64,000 nucleotides of DNA from Ustilago trichophora (lineage: Eukaryota > Basidiomycota > Ustilaginomycetes > Ustilaginales > Ustilaginaceae). Of this stretch, positions 45,197 to 55,682 are shown one piece after another (positions within the stretch are counted from its first letter, which is position 1; each line of letters starts with the position of its first letter). Made by a program: the position numbers and the translations under genes. A model generated the notes under the pieces. It was not told where the DNA came from and did not search any database. It was given only the letters and a program-made list of their open reading frames with translations. The stretch is taken from positions 558,001 to 622,000 of the forward strand of contig OOIN01000043.1 of assembly GCA_900323505.1 (NCBI GenBank), given 5' to 3'.

Positions 45197-46486
45197 TCAT
45201 TTCTTGGTGTGAGAGAAGCCGGACATCTGACGGTCCGAGTATGACTTTGAGGAAGCACCGGAAGAAGGGGAAGGAGGACCAAGCGACAGATCGAGGTTCA
45301 CATCGCCTTCTCTCGGGATCGGGTCAGAGGAGTGCTGTTGTTGGAAGCCAGGTGCAGGATGGCTCCAGAATTTGATCGGCCTTTGTTGCCAAGGGTAGAG
45401 TGCTTGAGGTCGGATCGGCTGGATCGGGAGATTCCTTTGCGGGTTAAGGAAGTCGTGCTCGACCAAATCAGGAGCGTCCTGCTCAAAAGTATTGGCCCCG
45501 CTTGTGGACGCCTCGGGTATGTCGGACAAGGTCTCGGAAGAGTGTCGAGAACCCGTGTCAAATTCATGGGCAACCGGGGGCACATCTTCTTCACTTGACG
45601 AATCCACATCAATCACGGGTTGATGGGACGAGTGCCCCATCGCCGTTGAGCTTTCCGGCGCTCTATCGCCAGCAGATTTACGCAAGCGACTATCTTCTGG
45701 GTTGAAGAAAGGCGAACTAAGGAAATTGTCCGATCCTGGGGCTTTCATCCACATCTTATAAATCCGGTCGCGGTCCACATAATCGAGCTTACGCAGCCAA
45801 ACGTGACCCTTCTGCAACAGAGTGTGCTCCAGTGATTCCGCAGCAGCCAGAGGGCTTTTACGATGCTTGTGACGATACAGGACCACTGAGGTGGGGTACT
45901 CGTAAATTTTCTTGAAAGTGATTCGACCCTTTTCAGGCTGATACTGAGGTCGGACGATGGCGGTTGGTAGCCAGAAGCCATTGGTAGTCCGTGGCTTGAA
46001 CAGATCAAATCTGATGAGATCAAGCGATGGAACCTTGCGCTGGTCTGGGAGGGGAACGTGAAGATGAGCAACGCCCATGGGGGATCTTGAATCCTCAATA
46101 AAGAGAGGCGACGAGAACCAACGTGCTTTATACAATCTTCTACGAGTTGCTTGTACAATTCCCTTGGTCGCCGTGGTATGCTTGGGCCTCAAAGTTGCGG
46201 CAGAAATGAGCGGTTCGATTCTAGTCCTCTGATAGCGACCATATGGTTGACGAGCCCTTTCAAAGGCCTGACGCACATGGTATACCAATGCGTTGGCTAG
46301 GAACTCATCAGCTTGTGCCTCTGAGTACCCCTGGTCGAACGTTACCTGGTGTCCTGCCTTGAGTATTTGTTCTGCTTCAGCTGGCCACTCGTATCCATCG
46401 AATATACCTGCATTGACAGTTGTCGACAGACAGAAAAGGAGCCAAACGGCTGGCGTTAAGATTCCGAGAGTGGCGAGCTTGCTCAT
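45197..46486 (-). CDS. Secreted protein J: candidate effector related to A, opposite strand
   Basis: The 429-residue precursor starts at the ATG at 46486, with a signal peptide (MSKLATLGILTPAVWLLFCL, cleavage near VNA/GIF) and a TATA box 65 bases upstream; 64 upstream in-frame residues have no such signal. The mature start contains YEWPAEAEQILKAGH. The folded part (to about residue 260) is basic and aromatic; ADEFLANALVYHVRQAF, ARWFSSPLF, LDLIRFDLFKP and LPTAIVRPQY line up with parts of protein A. The rest is a disordered Ser/Pro/Gln tail with an acidic cluster (DVDSSSEEDVPP). It is the only member on the - strand and marks the right border. It is intronless; no named family is recognised. 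Confidence 0.75.
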   Translation of the reverse strand: MSKLATLGILTPAVWLLFCLSTTVNAGIFDGYEWPAEAEQILKAGHQVTFDQGYSEAQADEFLANALVYHVRQAFERARQPYGRYQRTRIEPLISAATLRPKHTTATKGIVQATRRRLYKARWFSSPLFIEDSRSPMGVAHLHVPLPDQRKVPSLDLIRFDLFKPRTTNGFWLPTAIVRPQYQPEKGRITFKKIYEYPTSVVLYRHKHRKSPLAAAESLEHTLLQKGHVWLRKLDYVDRDRIYKMWMKAPGSDNFLSSPFFNPEDSRLRKSAGDRAPESSTAMGHSSHQPVIDVDSSSEEDVPPVAHEFDTGSRHSSETLSDIPEASTSGANTFEQDAPDLVEHDFLNPQRNLPIQPIRPQALYPWQQRPIKFWSHPAPGFQQQHSSDPIPREGDVNLDLSLGPPSPSSGASSKSYSDRQMSGFSHTKK

Positions 46487-46863
46487 TGTGGTAGAAAAGA
46501 TTCTTAGACTGATCGACAATGGTGCATAGCAACGAGGAGGAAAGGACGTCTTTATACTGTACGAGGTCCAGAGTTCCAGTAAGTCAGCCATATAGCCACA
46601 TAGGCAATCGCTGCAGTCCTTTTTCTCTCTTTCATATGGATGTGACGGCCGACTTTCGAAGCAGCGATGGCGTGGCAATTCTCACTCTCCATCCGTGGCT
46701 GTATTCAAACCTTGATCTGCCAGCGTCCCATTGGTCAAATCACCATAAACGGTAGCCACTCACCTCCTAGTCGGACAGGCTGTTAGGTGACAATGAGATC
46801 CGTGCATACACTGGGTCTCATATTTTGTTGTGAGGAATCAATGAATTTTGCATTCAGGCATGT
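46487..46863. other. Intergenic at the right cluster border
   Basis: 377 bases between gene J and the Som1-like gene. It holds the TATA box of J (46551-46556) and nothing else I can name. Confidence 0.5.
46551..46556 (-). promoter_or_regulatory. TATA box of secreted gene J
   Basis: On the - strand the sequence reads ACAGTATAAAGACG, 65 bases before the ATG at 46486. Confidence 0.55.
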
Positions 46864-47918
46864 TCACAGGTCCGGCGACCTCAACTCGTGCCAGTGTGAT
46901 GAAGGAGGCATGGCTTCACTGTAGAGGCAGAAGGTGAAAGGTGTGAGTCAGCTACAGATGTGGCGTACGGACCATGAAGAGGATGCCGGGCAGGCAAGAG
47001 GTACGCACGAGAGGTGTGGTGGGAGGTAAGGTTTTCCGTCTTCATCGAACTCGACAATGTGTGAGACTTCGACGGCGGGTCGACCTTTGCATCTGTCGGC
47101 ATCCGAAAAGCAAGAGGAGGTTCACAAGGCGGGATCGGTCAGCACAGCTCAATCGCAATTTCAGATGAAGAATGGAGGAACGGAATAACCTACATGCGGA
47201 AGATGCGATCGATGGGTTGGCAGACGACTCGGTTGGCATGATAGTCGCAGTGGTATTGAGTGAGTTCGGCGAGCCGACAGTTGCGCTCCGTTGATGAGCC
47301 GTGTTGGGGTTCACACTGGACCGAGTTCCTTGCGCTGCTCATCGGGAGCAGCTGCGCTAGAGCATCTGGTAGTGCGCCAAGCGACGGGATCGACGCTTGA
47401 GCCTGGGCAATCCGGCCAGTTCCATTAGTACCATCGACATTAGGAAGGGAAGCCGTTGCTCCACTCGCAGCTTCCAGTGGTGCCAGTGCACTTGCCTCTG
47501 CCTCCTGCTCCGCGTATGCTTTCCCCGCATTGTAGCCGTGATAGGTTCCCAGGAGATGTGTACAGGCCCCCACAGAGGTCGCAAGCGCGATGAGTGTACG
47601 ATTCGACCACCTCTGCTCTGGTTTGTTGGGCCTTCCTGCGCCACCGGATCCAGTGCGACCACGGTTGAGCTCTTCAAGTCGCTGGGCTTGAAGCTTGGCT
47701 AGTCTCGACCTGGCGTCGCCACCTGAAGTTGCATTGCTAGCACTCGCAGCGGCAACATGGGCGGCGTGAGTGTTCGGAGCTGCAGCAGACGGTGCTGGCT
47801 GCGAGGCATCTCGACACCTTGCGGAGATCGACAAGTGTCGGGAAGCGCCTGTACGGATAGGAGTAGCTGTAAGGCGAAATGCTGCTTCACGCAGCACCGT
47901 TTGTCGGATGGATGTCAT
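46864..47918 (-). CDS. Som1-like mitochondrial protein, three exons
   Basis: Exons 47194-47918, 47009-47092 and 46864-46918 (introns of 101 and 90 nt) give 287 residues. The N-terminus (MTSIRQTVLREAAFRLTATP, then RHLSISARCR) is a mitochondrial presequence. After Ala-rich linkers and a possible membrane segment (NRTLIALATSVGACTHLLG), the C-terminal third carries NCRLAELTQYHCDY and VVCQPIDRIFRICKG, a Cys pattern like that of Som1 proteins, which work with the inner-membrane protease Imp1/Imp2 in yeast. The exon 1/2 junction restores the codon in RIFRICKG and exon 2 ends PYLPPHL, so the Cys motif spans the intron; an unspliced frame would stop at RIFRM. The Som1 domain sits in a much longer protein than the roughly 70-100 residue family norm. 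It is the first conserved gene right of the cluster. Confidence 0.65.
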
Positions 47919-48807
47919 TGTTGATGGTCTCGGACAATGTGGAATGGAAGTACAGTAGTTGTGTGTTGTGACGGCAGTAAGTTGTGGAGGCTCCAACTTT
48001 GTCTTCCGAGTGCCGAGGATTACGGAAAATCGCGCTTAGAAAAAAAAAAAAAAAAAATCCAAATAAAAAGAAAGCGGAAAAAAGGTCCTAAAAATACTTC
48101 GTTGCTCTGGCAGCAGGCTGCTGCTGCTGCTTTTAGCAAAATTGACAGCCGCATTTTGTCTGTGATGTGAGCTGTAGTTCCTCTCAATTGTTCTTCTTCT
48201 TCAGCCGTCACTTGCGATGCGGGACCCTGGCATGTCAGTGTCTCGGCTACCAGTAGAACTGTTGTGCTATAGCACATTCGGGGCTGTGGAGTGAGTTCGC
48301 TTCGTTGTGGTCGTACAGTGTACAACTTTGGATTTGCCCACGTGCAGCGGGAAAATCCAAAGCTGCACAAGACGTCACTCGACAGCCGAGTCAAAAACCG
48401 CGCGCGTCTCCGTTTCCATCCTGACGAGCGGACCCTTAAAAAAAGCCCCCCATTTACCGTATCCGACACTGTTGATCTTCTGGCGAGCCTTGCATGTACC
48501 ATTACGTTGACATGCCTTATCAGTCCCCATCAAAGTCTTACTCCGCACGGTCGAGCCAGTCAGTGGGCCAGGTTCCTTTTCCGTACTGCAATGTGCCTGC
48601 GTGTCGAAATTTGAACCCTGTTAACCAGCTGTCAGATGTGCTCGCTTGGCTTCTTCCAAACATCCCTCAAAGTGACCCTGCGAATGCCTTATAAGTTCGC
48701 TTCGCTGTCTCTGTCTCTGTCGCACCTTCACCCACATCTCTCCTCTGAACTTCACTTCTTTCCCCAATCCACGTTGACGGCCCCGCCGCAGCAATCTCGA
48801 CATCAAC
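47919..48807. promoter_or_regulatory. Divergent upstream region, Som1-like gene / alpha-amylase
   Basis: 889 bases. It holds an A18 tract (48040-48057) and a CTG run (48117-48134). The last 60 bases before the amylase ATG are CT-rich. Short ORFs on both strands have no recognisable products. Confidence 0.5.
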
Positions 48808-50421
48808 ATGGCTTCCTCTGCCAACAAGCACTCCGACAAGCATGAGCACAACTACACTATGATGCAGGCCTTCGAGTGGTACACTCAGGGTGAAGGCAAG
48901 CACTGGAAGTGGCTCGGTGACAACGCCAAGCGCTTCGCCGATATGGGTATCACCGCTGTTTGGATCCCTCCTCCTACCAAGGGTGCCTCCGCTTCAAGCA
49001 CTGGCTATGATATCTACGACACTTGGGACTTGGGCGAGTTCGTCCACCCTAGAGATGAGAAGGCAGGCGTCAAGCCGCCCAACCGTACCAAGTACGGAAC
49101 TCGGGAGGAGCTCGAAGCAGCCATGCAGGAGCTGCGTAAAAACGGCATTTCCATTTACGTCGACGCGGTGCTCAACCATCGTATGGGAGCCGACGAGCTG
49201 CAACTCTTCAAGGCTCGCATGGTCGATGAAAACAATCGCAACAAGTTTGTTGGCGAGCCAACCGACATCGAGGGCTGGACCAAATTCACATTCCCAGGCC
49301 GAGGAGACAAGTATTCCAATTTCAAGTGGGGTTTCGAGCATTTCACCGGAGTCGATTGGGATCAAAAATCAGAGACCAGCGCTATCTATCGTATCGAAGG
49401 AGAAGGCAAACACTGGGCTGAAGACGTTGACAAGGAGAAAGGGAGCTTCGATTTTTTGATGGGAGCCGATGTGAATCATGCTCATCCAGATGTCCAGAAA
49501 GATATCCTCAACTGGGGTGCTTGGATGATGCGAAACTTTCCAATCGCCGGCTTCCGTTTTGATGCTGTCAAGCACATGTCGCGCAATTTTGTGCACGACT
49601 TTGTCAAGCACATTCGACAGGAAGCTCGTAAGCTTCGTGAGGAGCGAGGCCTTGAGCCTGCTAACGAGGAGGAGGGTCCTATCGCCTTCAGTGTTGGCGA
49701 GTTTTGGAAGGACAGCCTCGACAGCTGCATGAAGTATCTCAACGAATTCGGCGACGAGCAGTTCAGTCTTTTCGACGCGCCTCTCCACTATGCCTTCAAG
49801 GAAGCCGGAGATGCAGCCGAAAACTTCGACTTGCGCAAGATCTTTGATGGCTCGATTGTTCAAGCCCGACCTATTGATGCAGTAACTTTGGTTGAAAATC
49901 ACGATACCCAGGCAGGCCAAGCTCTCGAATCGACCGTACCCGCCCAGTTCAAGCCTCTGGCCTACGCTCTCATCCTCATGCGAGTCGACGGCTACCCTTG
50001 TGTCTTCTTGGGCGATCTCGACGGCTGCAACCCTACCGGCATCGACAACGGAGAAGGAAAAGCAGAGCCCATGGCTGACCTCGAAAAGTTCGTCAAGGCT
50101 CGAAAGTACTACGCCTACGGAGAGCAGAAAGACGTCTGGGACCATCCCAACTGCATCGCCTGGTCGCGACTCGGCACAAAGACCGACAGTGATGACTCGG
50201 GATACGAAGCTTCTGCCACCATCCTCTGCAACGGCACCGAACAAGGTTCCAAGTGGGTCGAGGTCGGCAAGCGATACGCCGGTCAGAACTTTGTGGATGT
50301 CATCGGTTGGTTCCAAGGCCAGCAGAAGGTCAATGATGACGGCTGGGTCGAGATTCGCTGTCACCCTCGCTCCGTCTCCATCTGGGTGCCAGAAAACTCC
50401 AAGCACCGCGAGTTCTTCTGA
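48808..50421 (+). CDS. Intracellular alpha-amylase, GH13 (bacterial-type)
   Basis: GH13 enzymes cleave alpha-1,4-glucans. The 537-residue protein has no signal peptide, so it should act in the cytosol on glycogen-type glucans or maltodextrins, like the fungal intracellular amylases linked to cell-wall alpha-glucan or reserve use. Conserved regions: I DAVLNH (about 119-124), II GFRFDAVKH with the nucleophile Asp252, III VGEFW with acid/base Glu298, IV VENHDTQ with Asp366. The NYTMMQAFEWYT start and the MGADVNHAHPDV segment are typical of the branch that includes the Bacillus liquefying amylases. The barrel is complete and followed by the usual all-beta C-domain (CHPRSVSIWVP). It is intronless; the ATG follows a CT-rich leader ending ATCAAC. 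Confidence 0.94.
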   Translation: MASSANKHSDKHEHNYTMMQAFEWYTQGEGKHWKWLGDNAKRFADMGITAVWIPPPTKGASASSTGYDIYDTWDLGEFVHPRDEKAGVKPPNRTKYGTREELEAAMQELRKNGISIYVDAVLNHRMGADELQLFKARMVDENNRNKFVGEPTDIEGWTKFTFPGRGDKYSNFKWGFEHFTGVDWDQKSETSAIYRIEGEGKHWAEDVDKEKGSFDFLMGADVNHAHPDVQKDILNWGAWMMRNFPIAGFRFDAVKHMSRNFVHDFVKHIRQEARKLREERGLEPANEEEGPIAFSVGEFWKDSLDSCMKYLNEFGDEQFSLFDAPLHYAFKEAGDAAENFDLRKIFDGSIVQARPIDAVTLVENHDTQAGQALESTVPAQFKPLAYALILMRVDGYPCVFLGDLDGCNPTGIDNGEGKAEPMADLEKFVKARKYYAYGEQKDVWDHPNCIAWSRLGTKTDSDDSGYEASATILCNGTEQGSKWVEVGKRYAGQNFVDVIGWFQGQQKVNDDGWVEIRCHPRSVSIWVPENSKHREFF

Positions 50422-50651
50422 AACTCATGCTCGCTTCCCCAATTGTTCAAATAGATTCAAGACAGACACGGACACACGAAACATCAGAATCGCATTCTCA
50501 CATCGTAAAAACTTTCGCTGTGTAAAGCTGGTACACCACCTGGTACACTGCCTGTGAAAGAGAACTCGCGCACCGCTAATGTTGTATTGTCGTATGTACA
50601 CCGTCTGCATCAGCTAATACAGTACACCACCACCACCACCACCAAAAAAAG

Positions 50652-50685
<34 letters not shown>

Positions 50686-51259
50686 AACTACCCCGGGATT
50701 TTTTTAACTCACCTTCTCCTCTCCCACCGCTCACACAAACGCACCCAACCACTATACCGCTATACCACTGCTCCATTGCTTTGGTTTTTTAGTGACTTAC
50801 GACTTCAGCCATTTACTGTACTGTATATACCCCAAATGATCATACTGCTGTACATACAGTATATGTGAAGCTGGAATTTAAATCTTTAAAATTCGCAAAA
50901 CCTGGTCTTTTGCTGGCGAATAAATGATTTTTACTGATACACAACTAGTACATCACCAACACACCGGCAAGTGGTGTATCAAGCCTGATACAGTGCAAAC
51001 ACACTGCTGCTGGTTTGTCAAAATTGGTTCACCACTGATATAGGTGGCATGTGATGGTGGTGGATCAGAAATGCTGATACAGGGATGCTGTATCTGCCGG
51101 TGGATCAAACTCACACCGCGCGACTTTTTACGATGTGTCTCTTCAATTGAATGAGCGATACTAGACATGAAGCGAATGAATGTTTTATTGCTGTTTTTCT
51201 CGAGAGGTGACCTATTCTGAGTACATGTTCAAGACTTTTGTGGAGCGATGCAGATCTCT
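50422..51259. other. Intergenic between amylase and the disordered protein gene
   Basis: 838 bases, with a CAC/CCA repeat (50625-50643) running into an A32 tract (50652-50683), a TACTG array (50814-50829), and an AT-rich stretch. Between 50940 and 51115 GATACA/GTATCA and GGTGGATCA-type words recur. No gene is visible. Confidence 0.55.
50625..50683. repeat. CAC/CCA repeat followed by A-tracts
   Basis: About six CAC triplets lead into A7-G-A32, starting about 200 bases after the amylase stop. Confidence 0.8.
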
Positions 51260-52330
51260 TCAAGCCGAGAGATCAGCTTGTCGGGTGAAACTGGGCAAGC
51301 GATAAGCAGCCTCGGCCCCGACGGTCGCGCGGCGACGAGTGACTCGAATATCCGTCGGCTTCGCGTCCGATTTCGAGGTGGAAAAGAGTTCGCTGACGGC
51401 ACGATGGTGACCAAGGCGGTGTCGCTTGCGTTGAGCGCTGAGCTCGTCCGCATCAGCTCCCTCTCCCAATCCTTCGCTCGAAGAACCGCCTGGTGTGATG
51501 AGGGGCTCCAATGTGACAAAGGCGCCTGGGTTGGCACAAATCGACATGGCGGGACGCACAAAGTGGAGGTGGGGGTCAAAACAGTCCTCGTTCTCTTGTT
51601 CGTGCTCGGATGCAGAAGACACAGAGCTGATATCTTCAAAGTTGTCAAATACCATCGCTTCGTGCTCAAGTCCAGTAGAAGCAGGAGGGGGAGCTCGGCG
51701 GTGGTGGCGAGCAAGCTTGTGGTGGGTGTCCTTGGCGGAGTAGCGGTCGGTGTGCCTTGGGGTACCGTCGAGCTCGTAGAGTGAGCGACGACCATTGGGA
51801 GTGCAGCAACGATCGGGATGGTCTCCAAGCTGTGGCGAGTAGGCTGTCACATCCGCCACAGCGTAGTCGTAGCGCTGGGGTCGGTGAGGAGGTGAAATCT
51901 GCTTGGGACGCAGCAGCGGCTTGGTGCGACGTTCGCGACCTCTGGCATTCTGATCACGCGCAGTGCTTCCGTTGTACTCATCGTCACTACTGTCCCCAAA
52001 GTCGGTGAGGAAGTCGAGGTCATCTCTCTTGCGCCTTTCGAAGAGAGGGGACGACCTTCGCTTGTGGGAGTGGACGCTGCCGATATCAAGATCCGAATGA
52101 CGATCAGACTGCCATCGGCCCAGAGCTGTTCGAATGGGGATTGCCGTCTGCTCCTCCTCGATCACCTGAATTTCATCGGCCGAGTCCGGAGAGGCTGCGA
52201 GCAAAGGCTTGGCTTTGGGCTTTGAAGTGTGGTTGACAGTAGTAATTGCGGGGCTAGAGTGGTGTTTTGCAAGAAGAGGTTGTCCGCTGGCTCGAGAGCA
52301 GAGCTTGAGGTCGTCGGTGGTGGCGAACAT
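51260..52330 (-). CDS. Disordered protein of unknown function
   Basis: The 356-residue product is rich in Ser, Asp, Arg and His and looks disordered throughout. It contains an acidic patch (DFLTDFGDSSDDEY), basic patches (HKRRSSPLFERRKRD, VTRRRATVG) and an acidic-aromatic stretch (FDNFEDISSVSSASEHEQ), with no transmembrane segment or signal peptide. I recognise no domain. The length, base composition and conserved-looking basic motifs support a coding gene, and the ATG at 52330 opens the frame. Another frame is open over part of the same DNA on the + strand (51248-51784) but has no ATG-started, protein-like content. A nuclear regulator is possible, but that is a guess. Confidence 0.5.
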   Translation of the reverse strand: MFATTDDLKLCSRASGQPLLAKHHSSPAITTVNHTSKPKAKPLLAASPDSADEIQVIEEEQTAIPIRTALGRWQSDRHSDLDIGSVHSHKRRSSPLFERRKRDDLDFLTDFGDSSDDEYNGSTARDQNARGRERRTKPLLRPKQISPPHRPQRYDYAVADVTAYSPQLGDHPDRCCTPNGRRSLYELDGTPRHTDRYSAKDTHHKLARHHRRAPPPASTGLEHEAMVFDNFEDISSVSSASEHEQENEDCFDPHLHFVRPAMSICANPGAFVTLEPLITPGGSSSEGLGEGADADELSAQRKRHRLGHHRAVSELFSTSKSDAKPTDIRVTRRRATVGAEAAYRLPSFTRQADLSA

Positions 52331-53226
52331 TTTGTACTGATGTAATGCTGATGGAGCGAAGGTGCTTGCTCAAAGCTTTGTGGGAAACTCAATGGATGAG
52401 GATGTTGGTGGTCGCGGCCGACGCGGATGGGAACGTCGAGAAGTGAAGGAGAGAGAGACGATGGAAGAGAGACGGCGACCTGGAAAGAGGACGCCAGTGA
52501 TACTTGTGTGGCTAAAGGACACAGTGATGTGGGGAGGGAAGAGGTCGAAGCTGAGCTTGATAAGATAGGATGGAATCGATGTGGCGGGTATGATAAGTTC
52601 GAGTCGTGACGAAGTGAAGGGAAGGTGGTTGCGACGGTTATAGCAGCGAGTATGTGCTGTGCTTTGTGAGGACGACGATGGGTGTTGATGGAGTGGACTC
52701 AGCTCGCCAAATAATTCAAAAAAAGGGTCGAGTATATATGGACCTCACGTCAAAGAGAGCTTCCTAACTTGCAGCGGGCTCAGCAAGACCCTTTTCGATG
52801 TGATGTTTTGGAAGTGCAGAGGATACGCAAGCGAGGCTTCTTCCCGCAGCGGAGGGACAGCGTCAGGGACCAAGGAAGAAGAACAAAGATTAAAAAAATA
52901 AAAATAAAAAGCAAGTTCACTGGCTTAAGGTTTGTGCTTTGCTAAAGTCACACACGGGCATAGCACGCGGCGGGCGTCAGGCTAGCCAAGCTCAACTGAG
53001 CACAAGGCTCCACCACATGGCACGTAGCGCAGTTGAATGGCAGAGCTGGAATGAAAGCAACTCTCGATTTTGAAGGTCAGAAAGGAAGAAATGCAAAGTG
53101 GTAAGACGCCGAGCGGCAACTAGTGGCTTGATCTTCCACCACTGCTGCTACTGCTGGTGGTGTCATTGAGGGCCATAGCGTGGCGGGAGCGTCATGGCGA
53201 TATCCGAGAAATCTGACGAGAATTGG

Positions 53227-53272
<46 letters not shown>
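53227..53272 (+). repeat. A46 homopolymer tract
   Basis: The longest homopolymer in the window. I see no flanking direct repeat that would mark it as the tail of a retroposon. Confidence 0.85.
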
Positions 53273-53274
<2 letters not shown>

Positions 53275-54700
53275 AAAGTCCCCACGGCAGATAGCAGTTC
53301 GAACTTCGCAAGGCGGTGAATTGTTTGGTGGGTTCGCATGACAGTCCCCACCAGAGCGGCGTCATGGCACCATTATTCTTTTTTGCACTGGCAGGAAGCC
53401 GCAATTCCGCCGTGAGTATGACTCTGCCGGCTCTGTGCGGAGAAGGCGAAACGAGACGAGACGATCGGTTGACGCTGTTGCAGCTTTTGCTGCACCCCAT
53501 ACCACCATACTGCCCCACCGTGCCCTAAAAAGGAATAGAAACGAAATTTCTTGTGTTACGCAGCGTTTCGCTGTCATCTCAGTCAGAAAGGTTGCCAACT
53601 TTCTGGCTGTCGGTCAATCCTACGGTACAGTACTTTACTGTACATTCTGTCACAATCAAGCTTAGCTGCTGCTCTGGCACATTGAACAGATAAACTCAAA
53701 TTTTCGGAATGCTGTACTTTGCTGTGTTCTGCTGAGCTGAGCCGAGTGGAGCTGCACAGTGTGTGCAGTGACGACGGCAGCAGTCCGAACCCTGTTTCAT
53801 TTCCATCCCACGATCCGATGGCTTCCGACTACTGTAACAGACTTCGAATCGGAGGCTTTCGACCCGGCTATCTCACGCCCTGCTTGATCTTGGCGTGTGC
53901 ATGAATCCCTCGCTTCTTTGGATCACGAGGATATAGGCCGCTTCCTCAGAACGTAGATAGCAAGGAGAGCTACATGATGCTGCTGCTGACTACGAAGCAA
54001 AAAAACAAATTGTGACGTGATGCAAGGCAACAAAGTTCGGCCTCAGTGAACAATTTTTTTTCTCTATCTTTGATGCGGCTAGAGACGGTCAGCCTGAACG
54101 TTCAAGAGAAAGCCTTCCGAAGCTGGCGTTGCGCCATCTTTGGAAGAACGGAGAGGCTTCCCGTTGCTGCGATGAAGTGCCTCGAACCCAAACCCTCACT
54201 TTTTTATGGCTCCCGTCGGCTGCACCTTTGAATGGATTCGGTAGCAGCTTTAAGCGGCCAAGCCGACATGTTGCTGCCGGTTTTATCGGTGCCGTTGCTC
54301 TTGCTCTTGCTACACTCGGTGATGTGGGAATGTTGTGGTGCAACCTTTTTGCGTCGACGAAACATTAAATTTTTTCTACCTTCGCCGTAAGAATTGACCG
54401 TGCTTTCTCCGAGCAAATGAGCGTGTGTCGTCATCACCTCATTGTTTCTTCTTTTGCTTCTTCACCAACGACTCAAGGTTTGCAGAAACCATATCGATTT
54501 TGGTGTGACTCGGTGCCACAATATGGCGTCGAAGGGCCGAGTTCCCTTTTCTCACTCTCTTCTTCTTCTTCCTTTGCTTCATAGATTATCAGCCGTTCTC
54601 TGCTGCCCGACTCGCACAGATCATTTCATCAACGAGCAATCATTCGGAATTCGCAATCACAGTGGGCTGACCCTGCATCTTTTGTCCCTTTTCTGCACAG

Positions 54701-54724
54701 ACACACACACACACACACACACAC
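54701..54724 (+). repeat. (AC)12 dinucleotide tract
   Basis: A perfect microsatellite inside the gene-poor stretch. Confidence 0.9.
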
Positions 54725-55658
54725 CCCTAGACTTCTCGCTAATGTATCACACCTGCACGGCCCTTTGATGGGATCACATTGCAGCACGCGTCGCCTCCTG
54801 TCACATTTTTATTCGATGAACGACGCCACAGCTACTTCGGCACAGGAAGCCGAACCTGCATCTTCCGTCACATCACGACGAAACAAAAAGACACACGGTG
54901 CACCTGTTCCCCTGAAAAAAGAAGTAGACTTCATATCATAATTTTGCTGCATCACAAAAAGGTTGTCTCTCACGCTTGTGGCGTCCTTGCGACAACGAGA
55001 TGGAAATGCGGTACAGTAGTGGCGCCTCAGGCAGCCGCGTCTACAATTGAAGAAGGGGCGAGCGAAAGATAATTTTTGACCAAGCACATGCTGAGAGGAT
55101 CGAGCGCAACTCGGGAAGCTTAGCGGGTGGCGATAACGACTCATCATCAAGCCGCGGTCTCGCCCTTGGCCGTTCGGATCGTTTTTCTTGTCCTTATTTT
55201 TTCTCAGAGAGGGTTGTGAGGCGAGGGGCGAAATGTGACTGAGCATGTGGTCGGCAAGCTCGCACGTCACGGCAAAAGAAGAGGCAGATCATCCGTTGGC
55301 GAAGAGAGCTATTCTCGGAACCCTCGCTGTTCGGGAGCTGTCACCTGCCTATCCAGGTACAGAAAAGCGATGTTGCGCTGCTTGGAAGTGTTCGCCAGAG
55401 ACTGCTTCTGAAGTGCCGTAAGCGCGACTTTGACTCACACACACTCTGTCGCCTCCTCTGACTCTTATTTGTGCCCAATACCCAGAGAAATTTCGGGTTG
55501 AGAGGCCTCATTCTAGACACTCACGGCAGCTGAGTGATCCTCGGGGCAGGAGGCAGACAGGGTTCTTCCATTCGGGCTGGTCCCGTCCCTTCTCTCGGGC
55601 TCGGAGACGATTCCTGCCGACAAGGCAGAAACAGGCACTTGATGAGTCAGATGACCGT

Positions 55659-55682
55659 TACCGTACTGTACTGTACCGTACC
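55659..55682. repeat. TACCG/TACTG pentamer array
   Basis: TACCGTACTGTACTGTACCG followed by TACC: the same period-5 type as the array at 12638-12659. Confidence 0.75.

Noticed and set aside
26412..46486. Transposon-driven origin of the cluster
   Set aside because: I found no transposase, reverse transcriptase or terminal inverted repeats. The visible structure is explained by tandem duplication with some inversion.
51248..51784. 178-codon frame on the + strand opposite the disordered protein gene
   Set aside because: Its residue mix is not protein-like, and the - strand frame is longer with an ATG start and charge clusters typical of real disordered proteins.
3063..53272. Long poly-A and poly-T tracts as retroposon tails
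   Set aside because: I saw no target-site duplications or retroelement sequence next to the tracts at 3063, 3391, 25883, 48040, 50652 and 53227. They are better called simple homopolymers.
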